From: Spirosoma endbachense
GTDB lineage: Bacteria; Bacteroidota; Bacteroidia; Cytophagales; Spirosomataceae
Reading direction: 5' to 3'
Assembly (NCBI RefSeq): GCF_010233585.1
Contig: NZ_CP045997.1
Span: 9,632,775-9,696,774, forward strand
DNA length: 64,000 nucleotides
The stretch's first letter is position 1. Every line of letters begins with the position of its first letter. The position numbers and the translations under genes are program-made. Below, in pieces: positions 34,717 to 42,341 of this stretch. The notes below the pieces were generated by a model. The model saw only the letters and a list, made by a program, of their open reading frames with translations, was not told where the DNA came from and did no database searches.

Positions 34717-36513
34717 TCATCGTCCGATATAGCGGTAGTTAAAGCGTCGGTCGGGAGCACTGTCTCCATTTATAAAAAACTGGGTAATATCATTTAGCTT
34801 TTCGATATTATCAGCCCAATGAAAATCAAACTTTGGAATTGATGTAAAGTTGAAAACTTTTTTAGGAATGCTTATCTCCATTCGATTGCCAACGGCTTTA
34901 TAGTTGGCCTTACCAATTGACTGCCACCGCCCCTTGCTCCATCGATCAATACTAGTTTGACCATTAGGGCTTACTTGCCGATTAATAATAATATCGTATC
35001 CTTCCCATCCCGTCTTTTTTGATTGATCTACATCAATAAAAAGCAGCATCCAGTTTCGGCCATTTGGCGTTGTAAGGGGCTTAGCTGTTTTGCTATAAAA
35101 ATATATTGAATTTTTGTCATGCGTTGTTCTGGACTCTATTATATCATTTCGACCGGTTATGTTGGTTAATCTCAGTTTGTTATCATAACGAGGCCAGTCT
35201 CTATGGGCCACATCTCCCTGAAGATCGTTAAAGACTGGTTTAACTGATGCCCACTCATCAAATTTCCCATCAATAGACATCGTTCGAGAAGGAGTAGCTG
35301 TTTCTTCGGGGTTCAATCCCTTAAACCGTCGGACATTAGCTACTAACTGGTAATAGTAATTATCAGTATAGCCACCTTTCATAGGTTCAATATCACGATT
35401 AAATTCTTCATTATATTCATCCTGAAAAAAAGTTTCACCATGTTGCATTTTATGGTTGATGAAGCTTTTCAGCACCATACTCCGATCATTTGTATCTGCA
35501 ATAAATCGTTGTGCAATCCACTCATTCCAGCCCGTAACGAATACTACAGATGGGTCAACAGCTAAAGCGCGTTTCCATTGTTCGGCAAAATATAGCCCAA
35601 CATTGGTGGATGTTGTTGTAAGGTACCGATTTAGGGGACGTTGTTGGCCGTTACTTGAACTTTTTCCAACTCCAAATATTGGATGGCTGGCAGCGGCTAC
35701 TGGAATTTCTTCAGGTTTATTGGGGTCATTTACCCAGCCATAATCCTGCGGAGTACTATCAAACCATTGCCAATGACCTGGTTGTGACTTAGCTTCTGTA
35801 AACTGCCAACTAAACCGCCAGGTAAAGAAATTACGTTGTGTCGGTTCACCGATTTCTTCTTGCTTCCCCAAAATTAGTGGCTTACCTTCCCAACGGAACC
35901 AAAGATCGGGATATTGATTTTTTGCATAAAAATTGTTATATAAATCAGCTATAGTTTCTTTCGGATTAGAATTTGTCACGAAACAGATGTAAGGTGTCTT
36001 TTGTCCTTGTCGACGCATGTCGGCCGATATTGCACATAATTTTATTAATGTTTGGAGATAGGTATCCCGGTTTGTAACATCCATAAATAAGATGTCTATA
36101 CCGGCATTTGTTAACATTTGAAGATTACGCCTGATAATCCAGGGATCATCAGCTTTATAATAGCCTGCTTCGGGTTCCCCCCACCAGTGAAAAGCACCTT
36201 TAGGGCCATAGGCAGGATGAACAGGATTTGCTCGTAATAATTTTGAAATATCATAAACTGCCCCTTTGTAGGCACCATGCCATAAAAAATAAAAGATACC
36301 TACATATTTATTCGAACGTGCTGGTCCTGTTTCAACGGAAGTAGGTAATCTTCGTCCCGCTCCATCAGTTGCTACCCAATTATTATTTAAAATTACATGG
36401 CTCGGCGAGTTTTCAGCCATTTGATATTCAGGTTCAAATTTATCGACCAAATAAAGCTTAGAACCTAAGTAGGTAAATACGATAAGAATACCAATAATAT
36501 TAAAATAGCGCAT
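34717..36513 (-). CDS. Glycoside hydrolase-like protein (GH71/GH99-like) with C-terminal sugar-binding module
   Basis: 598 residues. An N-terminal membrane anchor or uncleaved signal (YFNIIGILIVFTYLGSKLYLV) precedes a TIM-barrel domain resembling the GH71/GH99/DUF5010 group: KYVGIFYFLWHGAY, FHWWGEPEAGYY, GIDILFMDVTN, VVFVTGWNEW. The last ~190 residues (IDGKFDEW ... ISIPKKVFN) look like a CBM9-like module. The gene is clearly more AT-rich than both neighbours, which suggests lateral acquisition. The substrate is unknown, perhaps an alpha-mannan or related glycan. Confidence 0.7.
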   Translation of the reverse strand: MRYFNIIGILIVFTYLGSKLYLVDKFEPEYQMAENSPSHVILNNNWVATDGAGRRLPTSVETGPARSNKYVGIFYFLWHGAYKGAVYDISKLLRANPVHPAYGPKGAFHWWGEPEAGYYKADDPWIIRRNLQMLTNAGIDILFMDVTNRDTYLQTLIKLCAISADMRRQGQKTPYICFVTNSNPKETIADLYNNFYAKNQYPDLWFRWEGKPLILGKQEEIGEPTQRNFFTWRFSWQFTEAKSQPGHWQWFDSTPQDYGWVNDPNKPEEIPVAAASHPIFGVGKSSSNGQQRPLNRYLTTTSTNVGLYFAEQWKRALAVDPSVVFVTGWNEWIAQRFIADTNDRSMVLKSFINHKMQHGETFFQDEYNEEFNRDIEPMKGGYTDNYYYQLVANVRRFKGLNPEETATPSRTMSIDGKFDEWASVKPVFNDLQGDVAHRDWPRYDNKLRLTNITGRNDIIESRTTHDKNSIYFYSKTAKPLTTPNGRNWMLLFIDVDQSKKTGWEGYDIIINRQVSPNGQTSIDRWSKGRWQSIGKANYKAVGNRMEISIPKKVFNFTSIPKFDFHWADNIEKLNDITQFFINGDSAPDRRFNYRYIGR

Positions 36514-36563
36514 ACAGGTAGTTTTAGTGAATGAGATGTATTATTTATAATATCACAGGGCAA

Positions 36564-37157
36564 TTATTGTTTGATGGCACGTTCATAATCTTCCCACTCG
36601 TCAATATCTGTTAACTCAGCCAACAGTTCGAAGGTCAGACTGTTTTGCAAAATAGCCAATTCGGTCAGTTGCCGGAGTTCGGGCTGACTCCAGGGCATAT
36701 TTTCGAACAGAAAAGGGAACAATTGCTTCATACCCAGTAAATAATAGCCGCCATCCGTAGCAGGGCCAATCACAACGTCGGCTACCGTAAGAGCATCGAA
36801 AGCCAGTTGGATATGATCTGAGGTAATGTCGAGGCAATCGCTGCCAATGATGACAATACGATCGCCAGGAGAGCCTTCGCTAATCTGTTCGCGGAAAGCG
36901 TTCAGCATACGTTGGCCCAGATCATCACCCTTTTGAAGGCGTTTCCCGTAACCATCCCAACCGTCGCTTGGGTTTATGAAATCGCCGTAGTATACAATTT
37001 TATGATACGGTAGTCCCTGCGTAATATTCTGTGTATGCTGAAGCAGGTGCCGATATACTTGTACGGCCCGTTCATTGCCAACGGTTCGGGCAATGCGCGT
37101 TTTAACCTGACCGGCAATGGGGTTTTTAACGAAGATAATAAGGTGATTCTCGGCCAT
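36564..37157 (-). CDS. TIGR04282 family (DUF2064) glycosyltransferase-like protein
   Basis: 197 residues, full length. The nucleotide-sugar-type fold shows LIIFVKNPIAGQVKTRIA at the start, GDDLGQRM, IVIIGSDCLDI, and GPATDGGYYLLG. These define the DUF2064/TIGR04282 family, members of which are linked to arsenosugar biosynthesis in some bacteria; no arsenic gene is nearby, so that role is not implied. It lies upstream of the glycosidase-like gene with a 50-bp gap. Confidence 0.85.
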   Translation of the reverse strand: MAENHLIIFVKNPIAGQVKTRIARTVGNERAVQVYRHLLQHTQNITQGLPYHKIVYYGDFINPSDGWDGYGKRLQKGDDLGQRMLNAFREQISEGSPGDRIVIIGSDCLDITSDHIQLAFDALTVADVVIGPATDGGYYLLGMKQLFPFLFENMPWSQPELRQLTELAILQNSLTFELLAELTDIDEWEDYERAIKQ

Positions 37158-37265
37158 ACGAGGGTTTGGTGGTAACTTGCGAACGAAATTAGTGATTGGA
37201 GATTAGTCGCCTGGCGTAAATGCCAGCCAACCACTAATCACCAGTCACTAAACACTAATAAAACC

Positions 37266-37634
37266 ATGAGCAAACAAATTGTTTACACTGAACAGGCTCC
37301 CGCGCCGATTGGGCCCTACAGTCAGGCAGTAAAGGTGAAGGATATGTTATTCGTTTCTGGGCAGGTAGCCATTGAATTGGCCCCTATGGGCGACATTCAG
37401 GCCGAAACGCAGAAAGTAATGGAAAACATCGGAGCCATTCTGAAAGCTGCCGGAATGGACTATGTTAACGTTGTCAAGTCTAGTATTTTTGTCAAAGACA
37501 TGAACAATTTCGCGGCTATCAATGAGGTATATGGTCGGTTCTTTACCAGCGAACCACCCGCCCGCGAAACCGTTGAAGTGGCTCGTTTGCCAAAAGATGT
37601 AAATGTTGAAATTTCAGTAATAGCTGTGCAATGA
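37266..37634 (+). CDS. ridA: RidA family reactive intermediate deaminase
   Basis: 122 residues, normal for the family. Conserved segments: APAPIGPYSQAV at the start, LFVSGQVAI, and PPARETVEVARLPKDVNVEIS with the catalytic Arg. RidA hydrolyses reactive enamine/imine intermediates from PLP enzymes and protects them. The octamer repeat array begins at its stop codon, and gltX follows on the same strand. Confidence 0.95.
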   Translation: MSKQIVYTEQAPAPIGPYSQAVKVKDMLFVSGQVAIELAPMGDIQAETQKVMENIGAILKAAGMDYVNVVKSSIFVKDMNNFAAINEVYGRFFTSEPPARETVEVARLPKDVNVEISVIAVQ

Positions 37635-37746
37635 GTGAATGGGCGAATGAGTAAATGAGTGAATGAGTGAATAGCTTACGCGCACCATATACGCTGACCA
37701 GGCTATTCACTCATTCACTCATTCGCCCATTCACTCATTTACTAAT
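37630..37746. repeat. Inverted pair of GAATGAGT octamer arrays
   Basis: Tandem GAATGAGT-like units (variants GAATGGGC, AAATGAGT) run from 37630 to about 37673. A nearly exact inverted copy (ATTCACTC units) runs from about 37703 to 37746, with a 30-base gap. One arm has one extra unit. Related units occur between cydA and cydB at 18829-18891. Confidence 0.75.
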
Positions 37747-37756
37747 TATTACTCCC

Positions 37757-39298
37757 ATGCAAAACACTGTTCGCGTTCGTTTCGCACCCAGTCCTACCGG
37801 TCCGCTGCATATTGGCGGGGTGCGTACTGCGCTTTATAATTACCTGTTCGCCCGGAAAATGGGCGGCAAAATGCTCCTTCGTATCGAAGATACCGATCAG
37901 AATCGCTTTGTGCCGGGTGCCGAAGACTATATTCTGGAAGCACTTCGCTGGGTTGGTATCGAGATCGACGAAGGGCAGGGAACGGGCGGGCCTCATGCGC
38001 CTTACCGCCAGTCGGAGCGTAGAGACATTTACCAGAAGGAAGCTCAGCGATTGGTTGACGAAGGGAAAGCCTACTATGCCTTTGATACGGCAGATGAACT
38101 CGATGCCATGCGCAAACGGCTTGAAGAAGCCAATGCGCCAGCCGCTCAATACAACGCCATTACCCGGATGCAGATGCGGAACTCGCTGACTATGACGCCC
38201 GATGAGGTTCAGGCACGCATAGACGCGGGCGATCCGTATGTTATTCGGCTAAAAACGCCACGCAAAGAGGAGGTCCGGCTGAATGACCTTATTCGGGGTT
38301 GGGTCAATGTACATTCGTCGGCCATCGATGATAAAGTTCTGCTGAAATCGGACGGTTTGCCAACCTATCACCTGGCCAACATTGTAGACGATCACCTGAT
38401 GGGTATTACGCATGTTATTCGGGGTGAAGAATGGTTGCCATCGGCTCCGTTACATGTGCTCTTGTATCGGTATTTGGGCTGGGAGGATACCATGCCGCAA
38501 TTTGCCCACCTGCCGTTGCTTCTTAAGCCTGAAGGCAACGGGAAACTTAGCAAGCGCGATGCCGATTTAGGAGGTTTTCCCATCTTTCCATTGCAATGGA
38601 CCGATCCCTTTACGGGACAGGTTGCGAAAGGATTCCGCGAAGAGGGCTATCTACCCGAAGCTACGGTCAACTTCCTGGCGTTGTTGGGCTGGAATCCGGG
38701 CACCGAACAGGAACTCTTCACCATGGACGAACTGATTGCGAGTTTTGATATTGCGCAGGTTCACAAAGCTGGTGCACGTTTCGATATTCAGAAGGCGCAA
38801 TGGTTCAACCACCAGTATGTTCGGCAACGGCCTGATACAGAGCTGGCTCCAACGGTTCTGCAACAGGCTGAAGCGGCCGGGTTTAGCTGCTCGCTGGAGA
38901 AAGCCGAAAAAATTGTCGCGTTACTGAAAGGACGTGTCAATTTTGCCCACGAAATCTTTACCGAAGCCGGAACGATTTTCAATGCACCAACTACCTATGA
39001 CGAAGCGATTGCTGCGGCCAAATGGAACGACGATGCAATACGGGCTGTGACTGCCTTTCGTGATGCGCTACAAACCTTCGACGGTGAGTTTATTGCCGAT
39101 GACATCAAACACACGCTGGGCGATGCGATGCAGCAGGCTGGTATCAAACAGGGTAAAATTATGCAGGCGATGCGTTTAGCTCTTACAGGCTCTGGCGCCG
39201 GTCCTGACCTGATGCTTACTATGGAAATCATTGGTAAAGACGAAACGATTAAGCGGCTGGAACAGGCATTGAATACGCTGAAGACCACAGTTAGTTAA
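37757..39298 (+). CDS. gltX: Glutamyl-tRNA synthetase
   Basis: 513 residues from the ATG at 37757; the longer frame from 37667 reads through the octamer repeat and is not plausible. The class I signatures are PLHIGG (HIGH type, near residue 17) and GKLSKRDA (KMSKS type). The anticodon-binding C-terminal half is present, and RFAPSPTGPLHIGGVRTALYN is typical of GluRS. It charges tRNA-Glu, and may charge tRNA-Gln if the organism uses the amidotransferase route. A hairpin of the CCTATAAGGT family follows the stop codon. Confidence 0.96.
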   Translation: MQNTVRVRFAPSPTGPLHIGGVRTALYNYLFARKMGGKMLLRIEDTDQNRFVPGAEDYILEALRWVGIEIDEGQGTGGPHAPYRQSERRDIYQKEAQRLVDEGKAYYAFDTADELDAMRKRLEEANAPAAQYNAITRMQMRNSLTMTPDEVQARIDAGDPYVIRLKTPRKEEVRLNDLIRGWVNVHSSAIDDKVLLKSDGLPTYHLANIVDDHLMGITHVIRGEEWLPSAPLHVLLYRYLGWEDTMPQFAHLPLLLKPEGNGKLSKRDADLGGFPIFPLQWTDPFTGQVAKGFREEGYLPEATVNFLALLGWNPGTEQELFTMDELIASFDIAQVHKAGARFDIQKAQWFNHQYVRQRPDTELAPTVLQQAEAAGFSCSLEKAEKIVALLKGRVNFAHEIFTEAGTIFNAPTTYDEAIAAAKWNDDAIRAVTAFRDALQTFDGEFIADDIKHTLGDAMQQAGIKQGKIMQAMRLALTGSGAGPDLMLTMEIIGKDETIKRLEQALNTLKTTVS

Positions 39299-39307
39299 TG
39301 ATTTTTA

Positions 39308-39340
39308 AAACCTATAAGGTCTCAAGGACCTTATAGGTTT
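39308..39340. terminator. Hairpin terminator of the CCTATAAGGT family
   Basis: AAACCTATAAGGTC (39308-39321) pairs perfectly with 39327-39340 around TCAAG, ten bases after gltX. The core is shared with the hairpin at 25792-25822. Confidence 0.8.
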
Positions 39341-39359
39341 GTATCTCGATAGAACACTC

Positions 39360-39650
39360 ATGGCAAAGAAGAAAACGAACCCTGACGAAAACGATAAGCC
39401 ACGCGTTCATAAAGAACTCGAAGGTTTCGATATTCAGATTAACTCGTTTGGAGAAATCACGACGAGTTTTGATATCGACAAGATCAACCAGTTTCTGAAT
39501 AAGACGGTTGACGACAAGAAACTGCGCCATCGAACGGATCTTAACCTCAAAGGTGAGCCGGAGCCAGACGAAACAGATGACGATTCGGACGATGAAAGAC
39601 TCTTCGATGAGACGGATAACGATCTGCCAGACGATATCAACCAACGCTAA
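39360..39650 (+). CDS. Small acidic hypothetical protein
   Basis: 96 residues from the ATG at 39360. The first third is basic (MAKKKTNPDENDKPR), the middle (ELEGFDIQINSFGEITTSFDIDKINQFLNKTVDDKKL) could form a short conserved fold, and the C-terminus is very acidic with Asp/Glu runs. No family is recognised, but the pattern is common in Cytophagales proteins of unknown role. A clear intrinsic terminator follows at once, supporting a real transcript end here. Confidence 0.7.
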   Translation: MAKKKTNPDENDKPRVHKELEGFDIQINSFGEITTSFDIDKINQFLNKTVDDKKLRHRTDLNLKGEPEPDETDDDSDDERLFDETDNDLPDDINQR

Positions 39651-39652
39651 CG

Positions 39653-39688
39653 GCCCGACCCGCAAAAACGCCCGGTCGGGCATTTTTT
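39653..39688 (+). terminator. Rho-independent terminator
   Basis: GCCCGACC pairs with GGTCGGGC (39674-39681) and is followed by ATTTTTT. It begins three bases after the small acidic protein's stop codon. Confidence 0.9.
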
Positions 39689-39800
39689 GTGCCGTTTATA
39701 CGAATAAACGACTGTAAAATGACCGTCTTTCCGTAGTTTTCGTCCATAAATAACCGCACCGGCAATCGGTGACTATACGATAACCATAACCGCTCTCAGT

Positions 39801-40580
39801 ATGTACTCTCACGAGATCGACTACAAAATCATTGGTGAAGACATCCAGATTGTAGAAATTGAACTGGACCCTAACGAAACCGTTATTGCCGAAGCGGGCT
39901 CCATGCTGTTTATGGAAGACGGCATTGAATTTGAGACCAAAATGGGCGATGGCTCCCAGCCGAATCAGGGATTTATGGGTAAACTGCTTCAGGCTGGTAC
40001 GCGCATGATTACGGGCGAATCGCTGTTCATGACGCACTTCACCAACCGGGGCGTAGGCAAACGTAAGGCGGCTTTTGCGGCTCCTTATCCGGGTACAGTA
40101 ATGCCGGTTAACCTGGCTAATATTTTCGGCAATACGCTTATTGTTCAGAAAGACGCCTTCCTGTGTGCGGCTCTGGGTACGAAATTGAGCATTCAGTTCA
40201 ACCAGCGGCTAGGTGCCGGATTTTTCGGTGGTGAAGGCTTCATTCTGGAAAAACTTCAGGGCGATGGGATGGTATTTATCCATGCTGGGGGCGTAGTTAT
40301 CGAACGGACGCTGAATAATGAAACGCTTCGGGTCGATACCGGTTGTGTCGTCGGTTTTGAACCCAGTATTAATTTTGATATTCAGCGGTCGGGTGGCCTG
40401 AAAAGCATGATTTTCGGTGGTGAAGGGCTATTCCTGGCAACGCTTCGCGGAACGGGTAAGGTCTGGATTCAGTCGATGCCAATTTCTAAACTCGTACAGC
40501 GATTAGCGCCTAATGGCGGACAGGCTCATAAAGAAGGCGGTTCCGTATTGGGGCAATTGGGAAATCTGTTTGAAGACTAA
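39801..40580 (+). CDS. AIM24/TIGR00266 family protein
   Basis: 259 residues, normal length. Conserved segments include [57 protein letters not shown] and [18 protein letters not shown]. The family forms a beta-rich trimeric fold of the tryptophan-RNA-attenuator-like type; in yeast Aim24 is mitochondrial, and the bacterial role is unclear. It stands alone with its own upstream region. Confidence 0.9.
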   Translation: MYSHEIDYKIIGEDIQIVEIELDPNETVIAEAGSMLFMEDGIEFETKMGDGSQPNQGFMGKLLQAGTRMITGESLFMTHFTNRGVGKRKAAFAAPYPGTVMPVNLANIFGNTLIVQKDAFLCAALGTKLSIQFNQRLGAGFFGGEGFILEKLQGDGMVFIHAGGVVIERTLNNETLRVDTGCVVGFEPSINFDIQRSGGLKSMIFGGEGLFLATLRGTGKVWIQSMPISKLVQRLAPNGGQAHKEGGSVLGQLGNLFED

Positions 40581-40728
40581 CCGGATCGAGCAGCCGATGC
40601 GTGCAGGATTCGTTCGATTTGCCTGATTTACAGAGTTAGACGAAAAAAAATGATTGTTATTTCGGTGTGCTAAGACATTTTTTCGCAAAATCATGTTAAT
40701 CAGTAAAATCCGATAAATCGCCGTCCAG

Positions 40729-41019
40729 ATGGAAGTCATTTGCACAAACGATAATTTCCCCGCGCCTGTACTGGCGTTCTATGCTGAGTTTGGTATTCAG
40801 ATACCCAAACGCGATCAGCTGTATACGATCCGGCAGGTTAAGCGCCATACAACCGGTGATACGGGCGTATTGCTGAATGAGATTCAGAACCCTGAGGTGC
40901 CGGTTAAACATCCGGTTATGGGCGAAGTCTGGTTCGAACCAACGTTTAACATTAACCGCTTCGCTACGCTGCTGGGGCAACCGGTGCGACAGGAAGAATT
41001 AGAAGATGTAAACGCCTGA
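40729..41019 (+). CDS. Small conserved-looking hypothetical protein
   Basis: 96 residues, soluble. The sequence EVICTNDNFP...YAEFGIQIPKRDQLYTIRQVKRHTTGDTGVLLNEIQNPEVPVKH looks like a compact single domain and is not low complexity. I know no named family. A strong intrinsic terminator follows the stop codon by 23 bp, and the AIM24-family gene is 148 bp upstream. Confidence 0.7.
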   Translation: MEVICTNDNFPAPVLAFYAEFGIQIPKRDQLYTIRQVKRHTTGDTGVLLNEIQNPEVPVKHPVMGEVWFEPTFNINRFATLLGQPVRQEELEDVNA

Positions 41020-41041
41020 TTGAGCGTTACAATACATAGTT

Positions 41042-41073
41042 AAAAAGCCCTGCACCAAATCGCCGGGCTTTTT
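41042..41073 (+). terminator. Rho-independent terminator
   Basis: AAAAAGCCC pairs with GGGCTTTTT across a 14-base loop. It ends the small hypothetical gene's transcript just before the REP-like element. Confidence 0.9.
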
Positions 41074-41096
41074 CGTTGTTGTTTTTGTCTTGCTGG

Positions 41097-41178
41097 AACG
41101 CCAGCCCGGTGCCGAAGGAAGCATCTTCCCGTACTTATACAGTCCAGCTACCGAAGATGCTTCCTTCGTCGGCATGAC
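41097..41178. repeat. REP-like dispersed element abutting gldD
   Basis: CGAAGGAAGCATCTTC (41113-41128) pairs perfectly with GAAGATGCTTCCTTCG (41153-41168), and the right end reads GTCGGCATGACAAA. From memory, similar 'GGCATGACAAA ... GAAGCATCTTC' sequences are dispersed repeats in this group. It ends about nine bases before the gldD start. Confidence 0.65.
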
Positions 41179-41186
41179 AAAAAACT

Positions 41187-41774
41187 GTGGTGAAATTCGT
41201 TCTTATTCTGCTCACGGGTTTGTTTACTGCTGCCTGCGGTAGTAATTCATCCGAAAATTACACGCCTAAGCCCAAGGGCTATCCGCGTTTCGATCTGCCC
41301 GAACCGAGTTATCAACTCCTTGAGCCAACGCACCCCTATCAGTTCGAGTACAATAAAATTGCCCGAATTCTGCCCGACACGTTTGCCCGCTCGGAGCCTC
41401 ACTGGATTTTCATTAATTATCCGGCTTATCATGCCAGCGTTCAGTTGACCTATAAGCCGGTTCGCAACGACATCAATCGCTTGCGAGCCATGCTGGAAGA
41501 TGCGTATAAACTGGCAGCCCGGCATAACATTAAGGCATATGCCATTGAGGAGAAGAAAATTCGAATGAAGTCGGGTTTAGAGGCCAGTATCATTGATTTG
41601 TCGGGGGAGGTGCCGAGCCAGGTTCAATTTGTGACGACCGATTCGACGACCAATTTTCTGCGGGGAGCGCTATACTTCAATACCGCCACCGAAAACGATT
41701 CACTACAACCCGTTATTCAGTACATTCGCAAGGACATCGTCCATTTGTTGAATACGCTGAAATGGCGGAAATAA
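41187..41774 (+). CDS. gldD: Gliding motility lipoprotein GldD
   Basis: 195 residues. Lipobox GLFTAAC near residue 17, then the GldD signature segments PKPKGYPRFDLP, HWIFINYPAYHASVQLTYKP and the C-terminal QYIRKDIVHLLNTLKW. GldD is a periplasmic/inner-membrane lipoprotein needed for gliding and type IX secretion in Flavobacterium. Starts are GTG (41187 or 41190); no ATG is in frame nearby. The usual gldE neighbour is absent here. Confidence 0.92.
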   Translation: MVKFVLILLTGLFTAACGSNSSENYTPKPKGYPRFDLPEPSYQLLEPTHPYQFEYNKIARILPDTFARSEPHWIFINYPAYHASVQLTYKPVRNDINRLRAMLEDAYKLAARHNIKAYAIEEKKIRMKSGLEASIIDLSGEVPSQVQFVTTDSTTNFLRGALYFNTATENDSLQPVIQYIRKDIVHLLNTLKWRK

Positions 41775-41870
41775 TAACCGATTTTGGGTACTCAAAAGCT
41801 GATACGACGAAATCTTCACAGGCGTCAGTTACCGAAGACCCTAAACCGAATACGTTAACAACCTGACTCT

Positions 41871-42296
41871 ATGAAACTCCTGATTCTTCTTGTTTGTCTG
41901 TCAACATCAATTGCCGTTGCGCAAACCAAAAAACCAGCCGCTAAAGCAGCGCCTAAACCTGCGGCTGCACCGGCCAAATTACCGGGACAACTTATTTACG
42001 AACAGAACTGTCTAACCTGCCATCAGGCCAATGGGTCGGGAGTTCCTAACCTGAATCCTCCGCTTCGTGGAACGGATTGGGTTAATGGCGATAAAACCCG
42101 GCTCATCAATGTGGTGTTAAAAGGGCTACAGGGGCAGGAAGTTGAAGGCGATGCCTACGATAATGCAATGCCTGCACACGACTTTTTAACCGACGATCAG
42201 ATTGCCGATGTGCTCACGTATGTTCGCAGTAATTTCGGCAATAAAGCAAGTGCGATAACCGCCGATGAGGTGAAAACGGCCCGAGCTGCGAAGTAG
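41871..42296 (+). CDS. Monohaem c-type cytochrome
   Basis: 141 residues. Signal peptide MKLLILLVCLSTSIAVAQ, an Ala/Pro/Lys-rich linker (~20-40), then a class I cytochrome c domain with CLTCH haem motif (residues ~50-54) and probable distal ligand Met in NAMPAHDFLTDDQI. It would carry electrons in the periplasm. It follows gldD by 96 bp, with no sign of a dedicated reductase gene nearby. Confidence 0.92.
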   Translation: MKLLILLVCLSTSIAVAQTKKPAAKAAPKPAAAPAKLPGQLIYEQNCLTCHQANGSGVPNLNPPLRGTDWVNGDKTRLINVVLKGLQGQEVEGDAYDNAMPAHDFLTDDQIADVLTYVRSNFGNKASAITADEVKTARAAK

Positions 42297-42341
42297 CGTT
42301 TTTCGTATTCGGTTTGTCGATTTTCAGCGAATACCAAAAAA

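Noticed and set aside
37630..37746. CRISPR array
   Set aside because: The repeats are 8 bp without unique spacers and form inverted arms; no cas gene is present.
37667..37756. N-terminal extension of GltX
   Set aside because: This part is translation of the octamer repeat array; GluRS proteins start at the following ATG with MQNTVRVRFAPSPTG.
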